The translations under genes and the position numbers were made by a program. This document shows positions 11,598 to 24,920 of a stretch of DNA of 64,000 nt, in pieces; the stretch's first letter is position 1; each line of letters begins with the position of its first letter. The DNA comes from Rotaria sordida (Eukaryota > Rotifera > Eurotatoria > Philodinida > Philodinidae). The stretch covers positions 186,001 to 250,000 of the forward strand of contig CAJNOL010000018.1 in assembly GCA_905250125.1 (NCBI GenBank), read 5' to 3'. The notes under the pieces were generated by a model. It ran no database searches. It saw only the letters and a list, made by a program, of their open reading frames with translations, and was not told the origin of the DNA.

Positions 11598-13916
11598 GTA
11601 TCATCCACCCATTTTCAATGATGCACATGCTCCCATAAAGATCATATTATATTGATCATGAGTGTCATGTGTTTTTGAGATGTGATACACACACTACTTT
11701 TGACTACATAGATTATACTCAGATGTTTTTTTTTCAGGACACTAGGATAATGTGTTTAAATAAGCAAGTGAATTCTTTTCGACTAGTAATGGTCCACTTC
11801 ATCTTAAGTTAATTGCTCGTATACATAAAAAAAAAACAAAATCAGTTGATATAGTTGTGATCAAAATTGAAACTTTGATTTTGATTACAGCATTGTTATT
11901 GAATATGGAATGAATTCATCAGAAAAAAAGAAATCAATTTTCTTTTATCAAATGTATTATCTCGATAAAACGAAGTTCGAGGTCAAGAATTTTATGCACC
12001 ATTTATCCAGATCCCATATCTGTATATGTCGAGAAGGTTTTTTACAGATAATGTAATGAACAGATACATTTTTTTTCTCTGAGAATATACTGAACATGAG
12101 AAACTTTATATGCTTACCTTCTTCTTCTGTTTTCTTCTTCCTGTCGACCTCCCTGAATATGACCTAGTTTCAGGCCCATTAAACAAGAAAAAAAACATCA
12201 TAAATATATATATGTGATAATGCAGGCAAGGAAAATAAAACATTGGTCGATTACATTTTTCTGTAAGCCAATCGATAAATTTTGTTTCCTGTCAAGTTAC
12301 TCTTCGTGATGCATATATTACCAGGTGATTACAAGAATTAAGAAACAAAAATGATGATAGATGTACTAAAAATATGAATAACAAATTCATTTCATGAACA
12401 TAGTTCATTCCACTTTTTTTCGTCATATTCGATTTCAACTTTTTATTCACGGATACTTTATTATAATTATTAACTTGTCTTAAAAGTACCATGTTGTAGT
12501 ATAAGATTCATTTCTTCACTGCATTCTATCCCTCTTTTTCAAATCTAATCTACATGTTTTTTAATTTTTATAGTAATCTAATTAGTTAATTGTAAATTTG
12601 CTACAGATGAATTATCTTAGTGTGTCTATATACACAAGAAAATTGTCAATGTTATCAAATCAATTAAATTGTTCACTTAAACTTACTACTTTTCAATCAA
12701 TTATCCACTTGTATATAGTTGTATATTTGTTATAAGTGACACCTCAGTAAAACAAGCAGCTAAATTATCATTTATGATCGGAAGAAGGTATATATGCAAT
12801 CATGGACATGAGTACATCAAACGATTGTCTCTTACTTTCATTCTCTCTCTCTCTCTCGTGTTCGATCAATAGATTTGATAAGGTCAACAGACAATGACTA
12901 TTCGATCTAAAGTGATTGTTTGAGATAAACCGCCACTATTTCCATAAGTACATATAGGTGAAGCAGATGCATTTTATTTGTGTTCAACGTCATTTAGATA
13001 CATATCATTCAATTTTTATAATTTCAGTCTATTAAAATGTGACTTGCTCAATTGAATAACTAACACATTCGAATATATGCATTGATTATTTTACTAAATT
13101 AATGATGGTGATGATCAATAATCACTAGAAAAAGAATTTTGTTTATGTAACTAAAAAAAGAAAATGCACATAGAATTAGTTACTTATTCTTTCTTTATCT
13201 TGACAGTTGCTCGATCGAATAGTGCAAAAAGATGAAGGACAATAGCTCTCTGGTGACCTACATTCAGTACATATACATATGTGTATATTTGGTATAAATT
13301 TATGCGATATCATTGTACATATGTATGGAATATCAAAGAGAAAAGCTCATTTACTGATTAATCGTTACAATGTATGATTTCGTTTTTCTTATAAAGAAGA
13401 AAAAAAACCAGATATGATCATCAAGGAACATTCGATTTGATATTGACTTCTTCTATAAACAATATATCGATCATATATATACTAAAGACATTCCGAAAAT
13501 ATTTTCAACTGATAGTATCTGAACAATACATTTTTTTTTGTCTGTAATTACAAAAGAAAAAATCGTTTTTCAAATATTTTCGATACTAAGATAAATAGAT
13601 GATCACTCATTCTGTTTTTACAAGCAGTCAATTTTATGATAAGGTGCCGGCAATTCGAAATTTGAGAAACAATTTTTTTGATGTCTTTCTGTCATGGTTG
13701 AATAGAACTCATCGAGCTATCAATAGGAATGTTGTTTTTATAGTGAAAATTAGATTTAGAAAAATCAGAAAAGCCTATCGAAATTTATATACGCTAAAAG
13801 AATTACGTCTTGGTAATCTTTACATTTATCCGAATCGTTTTTTTTTATTTTACTCGCTATAGAATTAGGAAAAATATTGTTTAATTGTTGAGAAAATCTA
13901 TTTTTTTCTAGATGAT
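11464..13916. other. Intergenic DNA, upstream of the nuclear receptor
   Basis: AT-rich, no gene recognised. A (TA)n run lies at 11571-11597, and CT-rich and poly-A/T tracts occur. The 87-codon + strand frame at 13599-13862 has no recognisable domain and ends beside a fold-back element; I do not treat it as a gene. Confidence 0.5.
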
Positions 13917-14785
13917 AGCAAAAAAAGTCATAAATACGAGTTGGTATTCATAGATTCTAATAATTCGAATTTCAGTTTCGAAAGAAACGAATATCACATT
14001 TAGAATCAGCGTAAAAATCTACATCGAATAGTATATTCAATACTCAAAACCAATGTCGACGCAAGATTTAAAGGTACTGGATTAAAAATTGAATACGTTG
14101 AGAATGCAAGCACTTAGTGAGCTACAGTTTTCAATACTTGAAAGAGAAGACATGGAAATGTCTTTTTCTTCGATAATATATACGACAAAATTATTTTGAA
14201 AGCAATGATTTCCGCTAAACATTCGAAAAGATATATGGAAATAGTCTGTCATTCCGATGAAATTTTGATAACAAGCTGTTCAGCATTAGAGTCTGAGAAG
14301 ATTCTCATTCAAATTGTTTCTTGAACTAGAAATTTCTAATTTCTCCATCTAGGAAGCATGGGAAAATCAAAATTTTATTTAAACGTTTTGTGGGAACTAT
14401 TTGTTTCAAAATGATTTTGTTCTATATATTATCAGAAAAAAAGAGATTCCCATGTCTTCTCTTTCGATAGCTGAAAACTGCAGCTCACTAGGTGCTTGCG
14501 TTCTCGAATTATTCAATTTTTAACCGAGTACCTTTAAGTCCCGCGTCGAGATTAGCTTTCGCCAAATTTCGACCTTTACATTCCCTTCACTGCTATTTTC
14601 GAATACTAAGCCCTGTGCTTCCTCTGACGTCGAAATTTGACGAAAAATTAGTTTTGAGTATATTATTCGATGCAAATTTTTTCCGCTGCTTCTGAATATG
14701 ATATTCATTTCTTTCGGAACTAAAGCTCAGATGGTCAAAATTTATAGATATAAATTCACATTTATGACTTTTTTTGCAATAGTGT
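13917..14785. mobile_element. Large fold-back element (about 300 bp arms)
   Basis: About 13917-14222 and the reverse complement of about 14383-14785 align along their length. Matching landmarks are GCAAAAAAAGTCATAAAT at the outer ends, GAAACGAATATCACAT against GAAATGAATATCATAT, and GACTTAAAGGTACTCGG against GATTTAAAGGTACTGG. Others are GCTCACTAGGTGCTTGCGTT against the diverged left copy, and GATAATATATA near the loop. The right arm carries roughly 75 bp (about 14560-14635) absent from the left. No transposase is present. It fits a MITE or Foldback-type element. Confidence 0.75.
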
Positions 14786-17487
14786 TCAATTTTCCAAAAA
14801 AAACGGATGTTTGGAAAGTTTCGGAAATTTCAAGTATTTATGTTCCAAATTGCTTGATACTGCCCAAAATAATGTAATTTTTGAAATTTCGAATATTTCT
14901 GCAAACTTTTGATTTGCACTGCTATGTAATTATCGAACTGATGGAAATTTTTCAGATTTCCGACAAAGGAAATCTGAACATATTTTCAATTTCTCGTTTA
15001 ATTCATTGTTAAAAATCTATACGACTCATATTCAGTTTTCATAGTGTATCTTCGTTTTGACACATCACTCGTTCGTATAACAGACATGAAGGTTACAGAC
15101 ACACTGAAACATATACTGTAATAATTCACACACACAAAATAAAAAGCCTCATATATTTTCAATTATGACATATCGTGTCTCATTTATCATGAGACAGATT
15201 GTTGCTAACAATCTATTGAAAATGTGACACGTATTGTAATCAAGTAAGTTGTAGTAAATAATACCTGTATATATAAGTATTTTCGAAACAGAAAAAGAAA
15301 CGATTTTGACATAAATATAATGTTGTCTAGCACGAAAATATTTTGTGAACTGTACACATATTTTGTTTGTTCGAGATATACAATTATTAAATAAATTTCT
15401 TTCTTTTTTTAGAACAAAAAATTCAATATTATACATATAAATAATCGTTTAATTATTGTTAAACTCATTGAACTGTAATATTCTTAATTAATCAAAATAT
15501 AGTCTTAAAATACGATATATTTTTATGATTTTATCAAATCTTGATATCATGGGTATAAATAACAGTTACCTTGAGAAAAAAAAGCATTTTTACAAGCGTA
15601 TCGGTCAAAATTAACAACCATCTCCGTTTTATTGTGAATATTCATTGACTTTTTTATATTCATTAAATACATGATTATATTTTCTTTGACATATCATTTT
15701 TTATTCTTCGATCTTCGAAGTTTTTTAATTAATTTTATTATTTAAAATATCTAATATTATAAATTTCGAAAATTGAACAAAACGATGCTTTACGATTACA
15801 ATCGAGAATAAAATTTATTACGCATGAAAATTTTCTTTTATCATATATTATGCAATTCTCTATCAAAAATACTATAGATGAACAATGTTGATGAAAATTT
15901 TCATGTTTATCTTTTTCGCAGTGGTGTTTCATATGTAGATTGATTCCTTTTAATCTTGGAAAAAGTTTTGGATTTTTTCCAGCAAAATTGTACGAATTTT
16001 GTTTCTTTTTGTTTTTTTCATCGATCTTCGCAACAACTGTAGTCCCCCTTCCTAATCTTGATGATCTCAGACACATACACTTTTTCCTATCATTCTCATG
16101 ATGAAATAACTAGATTTAAAATTCCAAATCATCTATTTCCATATTGACCATTCTATTCGATGTCGTAATCAAATACCAGAATTCAGATAAAATCGAAATC
16201 GATATGATCAATGGTTTTTTTATTACTTAAAATATTAATATATTTACCTGTAAATTGTCATGTTTTGATTTTAATGGTGCAAGTTTTTCAATATGTCCTC
16301 CATTTGAAAGAGACTACGAAGGTATCTATGTAATCATCTTGGACTCTTAAATTTCACAAACAATCTCGAAGAGAAAAATAAAAACCTTGAGATTCTTTTT
16401 TATTTATTAATAAATATCCTTGCATTGTTAAAGTGACTATGAAATACTATATTACGCACATATCAATTATTCTACACATATTATATATTTTGATTAACAA
16501 TATCTTGCGGTAAACATTGAATTGCGTGTATAAAAAAGAACTACTTGTTTTTAGGAAATCAAGCATAACTAAATGATATTTCTATATTTACCTATGCAAT
16601 AGAAATAACAAAATAGCATACTGTATGCCAACTTAAATCTTTATTTCAAGTTTTTTTTTCTTTGCTTTTCTCTTGTCCATTATAGAGAATGCTTTGAAAA
16701 ATATCACTTTGTAGACACCTTCATTTTTGTCTCATCATCAAAGTGTCATGTGTTTATAGTTAATGGCAAGAAGAGAGTATAGCTTGCCTAAACGAAACAA
16801 ACCATATGATTGAATACGGCGTGGGGGAAAAAAAGAAAATGAATGTATAAATGGATAGATGTTTATCTATGTGCTGCTATATCGCGTACCCATCGATCAT
16901 GTATAAATTGAAGGTAAGACGAGCGGCAATTTAAAAAAAAGAAAAGAAAAGATTTAATAATGATGATATTGTAGAAACAATAGAACACTAAATAGAAATT
17001 TCTTCCTTTTTTCAAAATTTATTTCGATTTCTCTATTACACTATTTTTAATTTTGACGATGTCAATTTGACGATTTGAAAAAACAAGTATGCATAGCTCT
17101 TTGCATGATGATATATATATATGTACTTGTGTGATTGTAAACGTAATTAGACGACACTCGTATGGGATTCATTGGAGCGTGAATAGATATATAGATGAAT
17201 GTTTGTGGTTCAGATCAAATTATATCATTCAGAAGCATATAAACATGACCGTTTTAGTGTATTTTCGAGTAAAGCTTTGATTTTCATCTAATAAATGTAG
17301 AAGAAAAACGAAAATTATAGTTATACTTTTTTCACATTTTTCATAAAGAATATTTTGACCATAATATACGTCGGTTTATGAATTTTGTTCTCTTTTCGTT
17401 GTTTTGCGGTTATATATATATATATATATATATATGAAAACACGTTTAATATTTTGTTTTTTTGCTTTTATTTTTGTATACGTAGAT
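14786..17487. other. Intergenic DNA
   Basis: AT-rich, no gene recognised. A 112-codon minus-strand frame (15738-16076) has a basic stretch with several Cys and His residues (NLHMKHHCEKDKHENFHQHC). It matches no domain I know and lacks supporting exons. A (TA)n tract at about 17411-17433 lies just before the kinase start. Confidence 0.5.
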
Positions 17488-18740
17488 ATGAATACTTGGT
17501 TCAGTGACGAACAATGGTTAGACGATTTTGCTCCTTGGCTAATGCCAACATCATTACAATTTATTCAGAATAACAATAATACACAATTTCAAGCATTCGG
17601 TGATTATGCTTATCCAACAATCGAACGATTAGTAGGAATTGTTTTTTTTTTTCTATTTTTCATTTAATTTAATTATTTTAACAGACACCAACCTATATGG
17701 ATAATAGTATATTTGATTTTTATAAACTTTATTCTGATCGATCATCAATAATACTAAATAATTTTTCAAATGGAAATAAAATAAAACGAACATTTAATCG
17801 TGAATATCAAATATTCTATTGTTTGGGTAAAGGTGGTTTTGGTCAAGTATATGATGGTCAAAGACGAACTGATAATTCACCTGTTGTGGTTAAATTTTTA
17901 CCAAAAGATCGTATACTTAATTGGGGAACATTTGAAGGCGTATGTAAACTCTTGTTGTTTTTGATTTTTAAATTTTAATGAAAATAAACAAGAAAAAAAA
18001 AGCAATCATTTTTTTGTTTTCGTTAGGAACGTGTACCATATGAAATTGAAATTCTCTGGCGTCTTCGAGGTGTATCCGGTGTTATAAAAATATTAGAACA
18101 TTTTGAAGAAGTTGATCGTTTTATATTTATTATGGAAAAAATTCCAAATTCATGTACACTTTTTGATTTGGTCATGGAAACTTCTCCATTAGCTAATACT
18201 GAACTACTACGACATTTATTTCGAGAAATCATTCGTATTAATATAACATTACAAATGTATGGTGTTTGGCATCGAGATTGTAAACCAGAGAATATAATTT
18301 ATTGTAAGAATGATCGTTCATTACGTGTCATCGATTTTGGTTCAGCTGCACCGGTACAATCAGAAGATTTTCATGAATTTCAAGTTCGATTATTTATAGT
18401 TTTATTTTTATTATAAATTTAGATTTAAATATTATTTTTTTTGTTTTTGTTTTAGGGTACTTTAGAAATAATGGTACCTGAATGGATACTTCAACGACGT
18501 TATAATGGTGAAAAAGCATGTGTATGGGCTTTGGGTGTTTGTCTTTATTTTCTAATTTATCAACAGTATCCGTTTCGTTCAAAAACTGACATTATAAAAG
18601 GTCGATTAAATTTACCTTATTTAAGTTCTATCGATAAAGATATATATCATACAATGAAACAATGTATGAATGTTAATGAAAATCGACGTCCAAAATTAAA
18701 TAATCTTCAATTTTTATCTTGGCTTAAAACTATATATTAG
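17488..18740 (+). CDS. PIM-family serine/threonine kinase, 346 aa
   Basis: Four exons in phase: 17488-17631, 17685-17939, 18027-18383 and 18456-18740. The kinase domain covers about 92-343. It has a Gly-rich loop LGKGGFGQVYDG, ATP-binding Lys118 (VVVKFLPKDRI), catalytic HRD with Asp217 (WHRDCKPENI), the DFG of DFGSA at 236-238 and the APE-equivalent VPEW (259-262). PIM-like landmarks include VSGVIKILEHFE, LFDLV after the hinge, and GTLEIMVPEW followed by AxVWxLGxxLY-type spacing. PIM kinases are constitutively active kinases promoting growth and survival. The hinge keeps the family length, but the residue aligned to the characteristic PIM proline is Ile172, with Pro173 one place later. The start is uncertain: ATG 17488 follows a TACGTAG acceptor-like site, while upstream in-frame ATGs at 17404 and 17434 would add a hydrophobic stretch atypical of PIMs. 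Confidence 0.85.
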
Positions 18741-19971
18741 AATGATTATTAAACAACAAAAAAAATCACAACTACTAATATCGATTTAAAAACAAATTTA
18801 TTCATATAATAGATCAGATATACCATGGCAAGTCATTTGAAACGATTCGGGTTTTTCTTTTTGTCACTCGTGTATTATTTCGTAAATAACTATTCATTAA
18901 CCTACTTTTGGAGATCAATGCACTTATTTTATATAAGTTAAACAACGATAAAAATCAAGAAAAACGTTTGATATTTAATGACAATGTATATTCATTCATA
19001 TTTCTTTTTTTATTTGAATATGTTCATGAGATAGACATTTTATATGCTCCTCAATTCCTTTTTTTTTTCTTAATATTAATAGAAAAGAAAGATAAAAGTT
19101 TTTTTAAATAAAAGAAAAAGGACAGATGAAAAAGAAAATATGCTTTTCTTTTGTCATGCTTGAATAATAGTAATTTAAATTGACTATGAAATTGGTGTAA
19201 CGATCGAGGCAAATTTGTTTGTTTTCAAGGTTATTTGATTAATAATATAGTTTAATAAATATAAACTATTAGATATTCTTGTATATACCAATGTTAAAAT
19301 TAGTAAAATAATATTACGTAGAATATAAAATTGTAATAAATAATACTTAATAGGACATGTATTTTACTTTATAATTATTGTTTCACGAGACAATATGAAA
19401 CGTATTATTTTGTAAGTATAAAAAGAAGAACAAGAATAAAACCGAAAAAAATTTGAAAGTAAGTTGATTGTCGGTTAATATTCTTGTCTGAAAAAAAAAT
19501 ACATCTTGGCATTCTGACAAGCAATGTTTCGTCAATAAGATTTTTTCGTTCTTGAAATTTCTGTGATCGAAGAAGTGTAGCCTTTGCTATACATGAATAA
19601 GAATGTTTTTTTTTCTTTGGTGCTATTCTATTTTGTTTTTAGCTTTGGACAAAAAAGAAAATCTCATAGCATAACTGTTCTCTGTGTTGATAATGTCGCT
19701 TTTGGAAATCCTAAAAATCAATTTTACTTCGACTCATTGATTAGTCAACAAACAGTAGCTATTGACAGCCATTATGAAAGAAATGAAATAATAACGTACA
19801 GGCATGTATATATCACGCGCCATTCTAGGGTGGCTTAGTCCAAGATTAGCAAGTTTTTTTCAGGCCAATCTAACACTCGTCTAGATCAAACTAGTATAGA
19901 GTGATTAGTAACTCAAACCACCGCCGACGTACATTAGGTCGATGACATAAGGTAGTAAAAAATAAATTTCT
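18741..19971. other. Intergenic DNA
   Basis: 3' side of the kinase gene followed by AT-rich DNA. An 84-codon + strand frame at 19584-19838 begins with a hydrophobic stretch, but it has no recognisable domain and no splice context; it is not called. Confidence 0.5.
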
Positions 19972-20376
19972 TTATTCCTCCATGTTTCTACAACAAATAA
20001 TGTTTTCTTGATACTTTGTCAAGCAGAAAACTGGATTATTTTTAAAAGCACATTGGTTGGTATTACATTCTCATTTATCTAAACAACAAACATGATTGAT
20101 AGTGCCTCGGACATACAATTTCAATACAGTAATCATCGATATCTCATGTAAATCGGCCAATTCTACCACAAAAAAGTCCACCAAAACAATTATTGTCTAT
20201 CATTCCATCAATAATTTGATGGTTTATATACTTATAACATAGATTACCTTTATACCGGAAATCATCTGTGTAACTGGAAAATTTTATTCGAGATTTACCT
20301 ATGACATATACGTAGACATCACGTGACGTTTGTTTTGAAGAACAGACGAGAATTTGTTTTCTTTCCTGTCAAAAGA
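19972..20376 (-). pseudogene. Decayed cysteine-rich (probably secreted) protein gene
   Basis: After an acceptor-like TTTTGACAG, the minus strand from 20376 reads open for about 75 codons, including GNLCYKYINHQIIDGMIDNN and CFGGLFCGRIGRFT. A TGA follows, then DIDDYCIEIVCPR. After a one-base shift it continues as TINHVCCLDK, a second TGA, ECNTNQCAFKNNPVFCLTKY and ENIICCRNMEE, and ends in TAA followed by an AATAAA-type signal. The cysteine spacing suggests a small disulphide-rich extracellular domain whose family I do not recognise. Both TGAs sit where a cysteine would be plausible, so C-to-opal decay is the simple reading. The frameshift argues against a live gene. Confidence 0.4.
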
Positions 20377-22151
20377 AGATTGTTAGAACGTCAAGACTGA
20401 TTGAATAGGAAAAAGAAGAATCTAGAAAAGAATAGGATTAAGAACGTCGATTAGTGAAGTTGAGATAACAAACAAATACTATGTTAGTCACATTTCAAAA
20501 TAAAAATTTATAATGCTGACGTGTATGGTTACTGATTAATTCATGTTATCTTTTATCAACGGACAAATAGCCATGAATAATGGGACAAATAAAATGAAAT
20601 TAAAAACTTCTTTTGTAAGTTCGAAGAATCCTATCATTTCTAGATAGTTTTGACCTCAAAATATCATCATTCTCTCAGAATTCTCATTGAAATATATTAC
20701 TCGAGAATTTCATAAAGTCTACAGATTTTCTCGTTTATTATCAAACTTGTAACACGATTTCATATATTAAGACGATACTTCTGTATAAGTCCTTAAATTG
20801 AATAAAAATATATTAAAAAAACTTCAAGTTGTTACTCATATAAATGATAATCATTCTGATTTCATTTTAATCTATTCATTGAGTTTTTTTTTGGTTTCTA
20901 TTAATATTTTATTGAAAAAAAATACCAACTATCTAATAAAAATATGAACATACAAAAAAACACAAGAAAAACAATAAATTTCAATGATAAAAATCATAAC
21001 GGGTGGGCCATCAATAATGAGACTATTTATATTTCGTGGTTTTCTCAATCGACTTTCATTGTAAAAAAATTGTATTTAGTCTCAAACGGTTTCCCTTTCA
21101 ATTCTTTTGCAAAATTACATTAAAATCTTTATAATCTATGCTTCGAATATGATCAGATAATATTGCGCTTCTCCGCCTTGTATAACTTTCCGATAAGAAA
21201 ATTCTAAGAATAAAATTCAAACAACAAGTTTTTTTATGTTAATAAACTGCACACATAGCAAGAGAGTAATATTTTATCCGGTCGCTTTTTTAAATTAGAA
21301 GTCTAGATTATAAATGTTCAATTTTGTAGATAATTGAAAGAGAAACCTAAGCACAAATTTCTACAATGAAAACTAGTCGAAAAAAAAAACACGAAATACA
21401 ACTGCTGCTATTATTTTATGGCCTATCCATTAACAAATATCTAGGAGTTCTTACTTCTTCTCAAATGAGTCACAACATAATAATTTTGTCATTATTTAAA
21501 TTTTTTATAAGAAATTTATTTGATTACTCTTTTAAATATCAAAGAAACAGACGAATATGCATTTTAATTCAGTTCAACAAAGTTTTCAATAAACTATTCA
21601 TGTTGCACATTTGTTCATACTACCGTTGATTGTTGATCGACAGTTTTTTTTTTGCAGTTTGAACCATATGGATATACATATGTGACTATATTCATTGTCT
21701 ATTTTAAACAAATTCTAATAAACTTCATTCTAGTTTTATTTTTCCCAGAAAAACAACAGAAGAAACAAACATACACTGATACATTCATTAAAAAACAAGC
21801 AAAAAAAAAAATCATCACAATTCTGTTTCTCTCTTGATTTCTCTTTACAAATGTCACAAACGAACAACATAGAAAAGAAAACCATTTATCATCAGAAAGC
21901 AAATAAACGAAAAAAAAAAAAGAAAAGGAATGAAAAGAATTATCAATGAATACATAGATGTGAGAAACATAAAAGAAGAAAAAAAAGGAAAAAAATTAAA
22001 CAATAACGAAAGAAGATGAAATAGGCTTACGCGAGTAAACCACATTGCGTGTAGATGAATGATATCAAGCACAAAATAGACAATATTAGCAGATTAATCA
22101 CCGGTTATTGTGCGTCAGATATGAAATGAATAGATAGATAGATGATTATAT
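20377..22151. other. Intergenic DNA
   Basis: AT-rich, A- and T-tract-rich; no gene recognised. 21010-21130 has a weak similarity to the long nuclear-receptor intron (9745-9860). Predicted frames at 21366-22072 are hydrophobic or basic low-complexity translations of A/T tracts. Confidence 0.5.
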
Positions 22152-24341
22152 CTAATATTCGTTTGTTTCGTCTTTAACAATAACTAAATTTTCTGATTCA
22201 AGTTCATTTTCAGTTTGTTCATCATTATTGTCATCTTCATTTGTATTATTATTATTGTTCGATGTTTGTGCTGTTATCAAAGGTTCCATAACGGTTTGCA
22301 TAGCTTGTTGTAAAAATTTTGCAGTTGCTTCAGGATCATTGGTTAAAGAAGGTGGAATTTGACCTTGTTGTTGTAACATAGGTGAAAGCCAAGCAGCTTG
22401 TGATGCTAAATAATAAGACCATGCTAATAAAAAACGATAATCTGGTGGAACTGTTGGTATTTGTGAATTATTTGAAGATGATATTGATGTTTGTGGAGGT
22501 GTTGAAGATACAACATTTGATGGAGTAGGTGAAGATACATGTTGAATAGGATGTTCAATTGGTGATTCAATTTTAGTGTTTTGATTGTTTACTGATTTTC
22601 CATTACGTGTTGGAACTTTGACGCGACGAGTATCAATGACTTTAAATTGATCTTTAAAAAAAAATAGATGAAAATATTTAATCAAAAAAAAAAAAAAAAT
22701 TTCTACTTTTTTCATCATCTCTTTTTGCTCGATTAACATAATATTGTGTTACATCTGCTTTATTCTGAATAAAATTACGTGCCATACCAGCATGTTTATA
22801 TTTTATATGATAAGTTGCTGCATAACGTGTAAAAATTTCTTCACCACAATAACCACATCTGAAATATTATCAAATATTTTCTATTTGAATTATTTACTAA
22901 TATTGAACATAGAAATTCTTTTAGATTTTCAATGTTAGTAGTTATTACATCTATTTTTTCGACTTGTAATTCAATGTATGAATTATTCATGTGACTTAGA
23001 TAAAGAGAAACTGTTGAATGTAAACTTTCCGAGTCAAACATAGACTCAACTCTGAACTAGACTTGGATTAGACATACGATTTAATAAAACTAATGATAAA
23101 GTTAATGCGTGCATGAATCGTCTGTTTGGTATCAATTACATGTTTGAGCAAAAGAAGAAAAAAAAAAACAATTGATCATCATTATAAACTGTCTCATATG
23201 TTAGTTGATTTTAAGATTGAAAATATGTCTCTTATGTCTGAATGAATTCAATAAAATCTAATGTATAGTCCTGCATTGTGCTTATATATATTATTTTTCT
23301 TCTCTTTTATAATCTGGTCAATCATAAAATTAATTCTTTTAAATTGATAGACACTCTATTGTGTGATGAAACATGAAAAGCTTATGATTGAATTTCATTC
23401 ACACGTGCCATTTATTTGCTAGACTGTATTTGATTTTTTTCTTTTATTTTTATTTTTTATTGACAATAAATTGAATATTTTTTGTAAATATAATTGATTT
23501 AAATATATTTCTCAATAAAACAAATAATAATATAATGTCTATTCTCTTTTAAGTTGACTATTAAATGAACAAATGAAGTCGGATATTTATATTTGTTTTA
23601 AGAAAGAATAAGAAAACAAAATAATGATGATAATGAACAGACAGTTCATCGACTGTCATTTGTCAATAAAGAAATGTTTTAACAGAAGAATAAAAAAAAG
23701 AAAAAGAAAAAGAAAAAGAAAAAGATCAAAGTAACTCACTTATATGGCTTCTCATCTGTGTGTACAAATACGTGATCTTCCATGCTTGGTCGATGATTTG
23801 TCGTATATGAACACAATTTACATGCATACCTGATTATTTAAAATTTTTTATAAATGATGAAAACTTATAAGAATATTTACTTACTGTTTATCTGGTTCAT
23901 ATAATGAACCATAATACTGTTTAGGACGATTATAAACAAGAAGATATTCTGAATCATCTATAAAATAAAAATATAATCAAATCGTAAATATTTATTAATA
24001 AATTTACCATCACAATCTGATTCTTTTGTAGTTGTTGTTGATGATTCAATAATAGGTATTTGTTGTGATGAAAATTTTAATTTAAGTGATGGTTTAGCCA
24101 TTGTTGGTGATGCATCATAAATATTTGTATCTGTTTGTTGTTGTTCATCATCATCAAATAAAATTGGTTCAAGATTTTCTGTTTCACTTGTATCATCACT
24201 TGCATGTGATGATTCATTTTCATCTTCACCTATTGTTTTTAATGATATAGCAACACCATTTATTGGTTCAGATTCACTATCATATTGATTTGATCGACGT
24301 GGTTTCTTTATTTGTGGTCCATCATTTGTTATTGTTGTTGG

Positions 24342-24372
<31 letters not shown>

Positions 24373-24920
24373 GAAGTATTTGGATTTGATAAAGATGTTA
24401 TTTCTGAACTATTTAAATCACGATAAAAATCTTGTTCACGTACACGATTTTCATTGATTTTAACTTCCATATTTGGATGACAAAGTTCAATATGTACCAT
24501 AATTGTTGATTTTGTTGTCGATTTATGACCACAATATGCACATGCATATGGTGTTAAATCTGTATGACGATAAATATGATTTTGCATAAGTGATGTTGAT
24601 GGTGCTTTATAATCACAATGTTTACATTGAAAACGAAGTGGTCGTTTATTTGATGGTATTGTTCCTGTTTGTTTAGATTTTTTTACATTTGGTATTTCTA
24701 ATATACGTTTATTTGTTGTATGATTTTGTTTAGGTGATATCATAAATGATGATGATGATGTTGATGATGGTGGTGATAGTAAACTTGATAAATTTTGATT
24801 TTGTTTAAGAATAATTTCATTATTTATTGAAGATTTCTTTTTAAAACTTAAATCAAGTACACTATCATCGTTAGTATTATTGTTATCCTCATCATCTGTC
24901 AAAATTTGTGTCACTATCAT
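22152..24920 (-). CDS. C2H2 zinc-finger transcription factor, four fingers, 575 aa
   Basis: Five exons in phase: 24920-24008, 23957-23885, 23829-23740, 22858-22707 and 22651-22152. Fingers 1 and 2 (residues about 99-119 and 127-148) are FQCKHCDYKAP and YACAYCGHKST types. Fingers 3 and 4 (about 330-381) are YACKLCSYTTN and YKCGYCGEEIF types, split by an intron after the DEKPYK linker. All four keep C-x2-C-x12-H-x3/4-H. The N-terminus is acidic, then VLDLSFKKKS, a possible CtBP-binding motif. Between the finger pairs lie poly-Thr and acidic stretches. The C-terminus contains YRFLLAWSYYLASQAAW and a Q-rich, acidic tail. The paired arrangement recalls Hunchback/REST-like factors, but I cannot name an orthologue. 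The start ATG lies three bases after an acceptor-like TTTTAG, so a 5' non-coding exon or trans-splice leader is possible. The third intron is about 880 bp. Confidence 0.82.
23692..23725. repeat. (AAAAAG)n microsatellite in intron
   Basis: About five tandem AAAAAG units, read on the + strand, lie just downstream of exon 3 of the zinc-finger gene. Confidence 0.8.

Noticed and set aside
13599-13862. 87-codon + strand frame
   Set aside because: No recognisable family; lies next to a fold-back element and could be part of it, but this could not be shown.
15738-16076. 112-codon minus-strand frame with Cys/His residues
   Set aside because: No recognisable domain, no consistent zinc-finger spacing and no neighbouring exons; probably chance, though it is the longest unexplained frame in that gap.
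19584-19838. 84-codon + strand frame with hydrophobic start resembling a signal peptide
   Set aside because: T-rich DNA gives hydrophobic translations by chance; no domain or splice context.
24263-24457. Leu-rich + strand frame
   Set aside because: Antisense shadow of the poly-Thr region of the zinc-finger gene.
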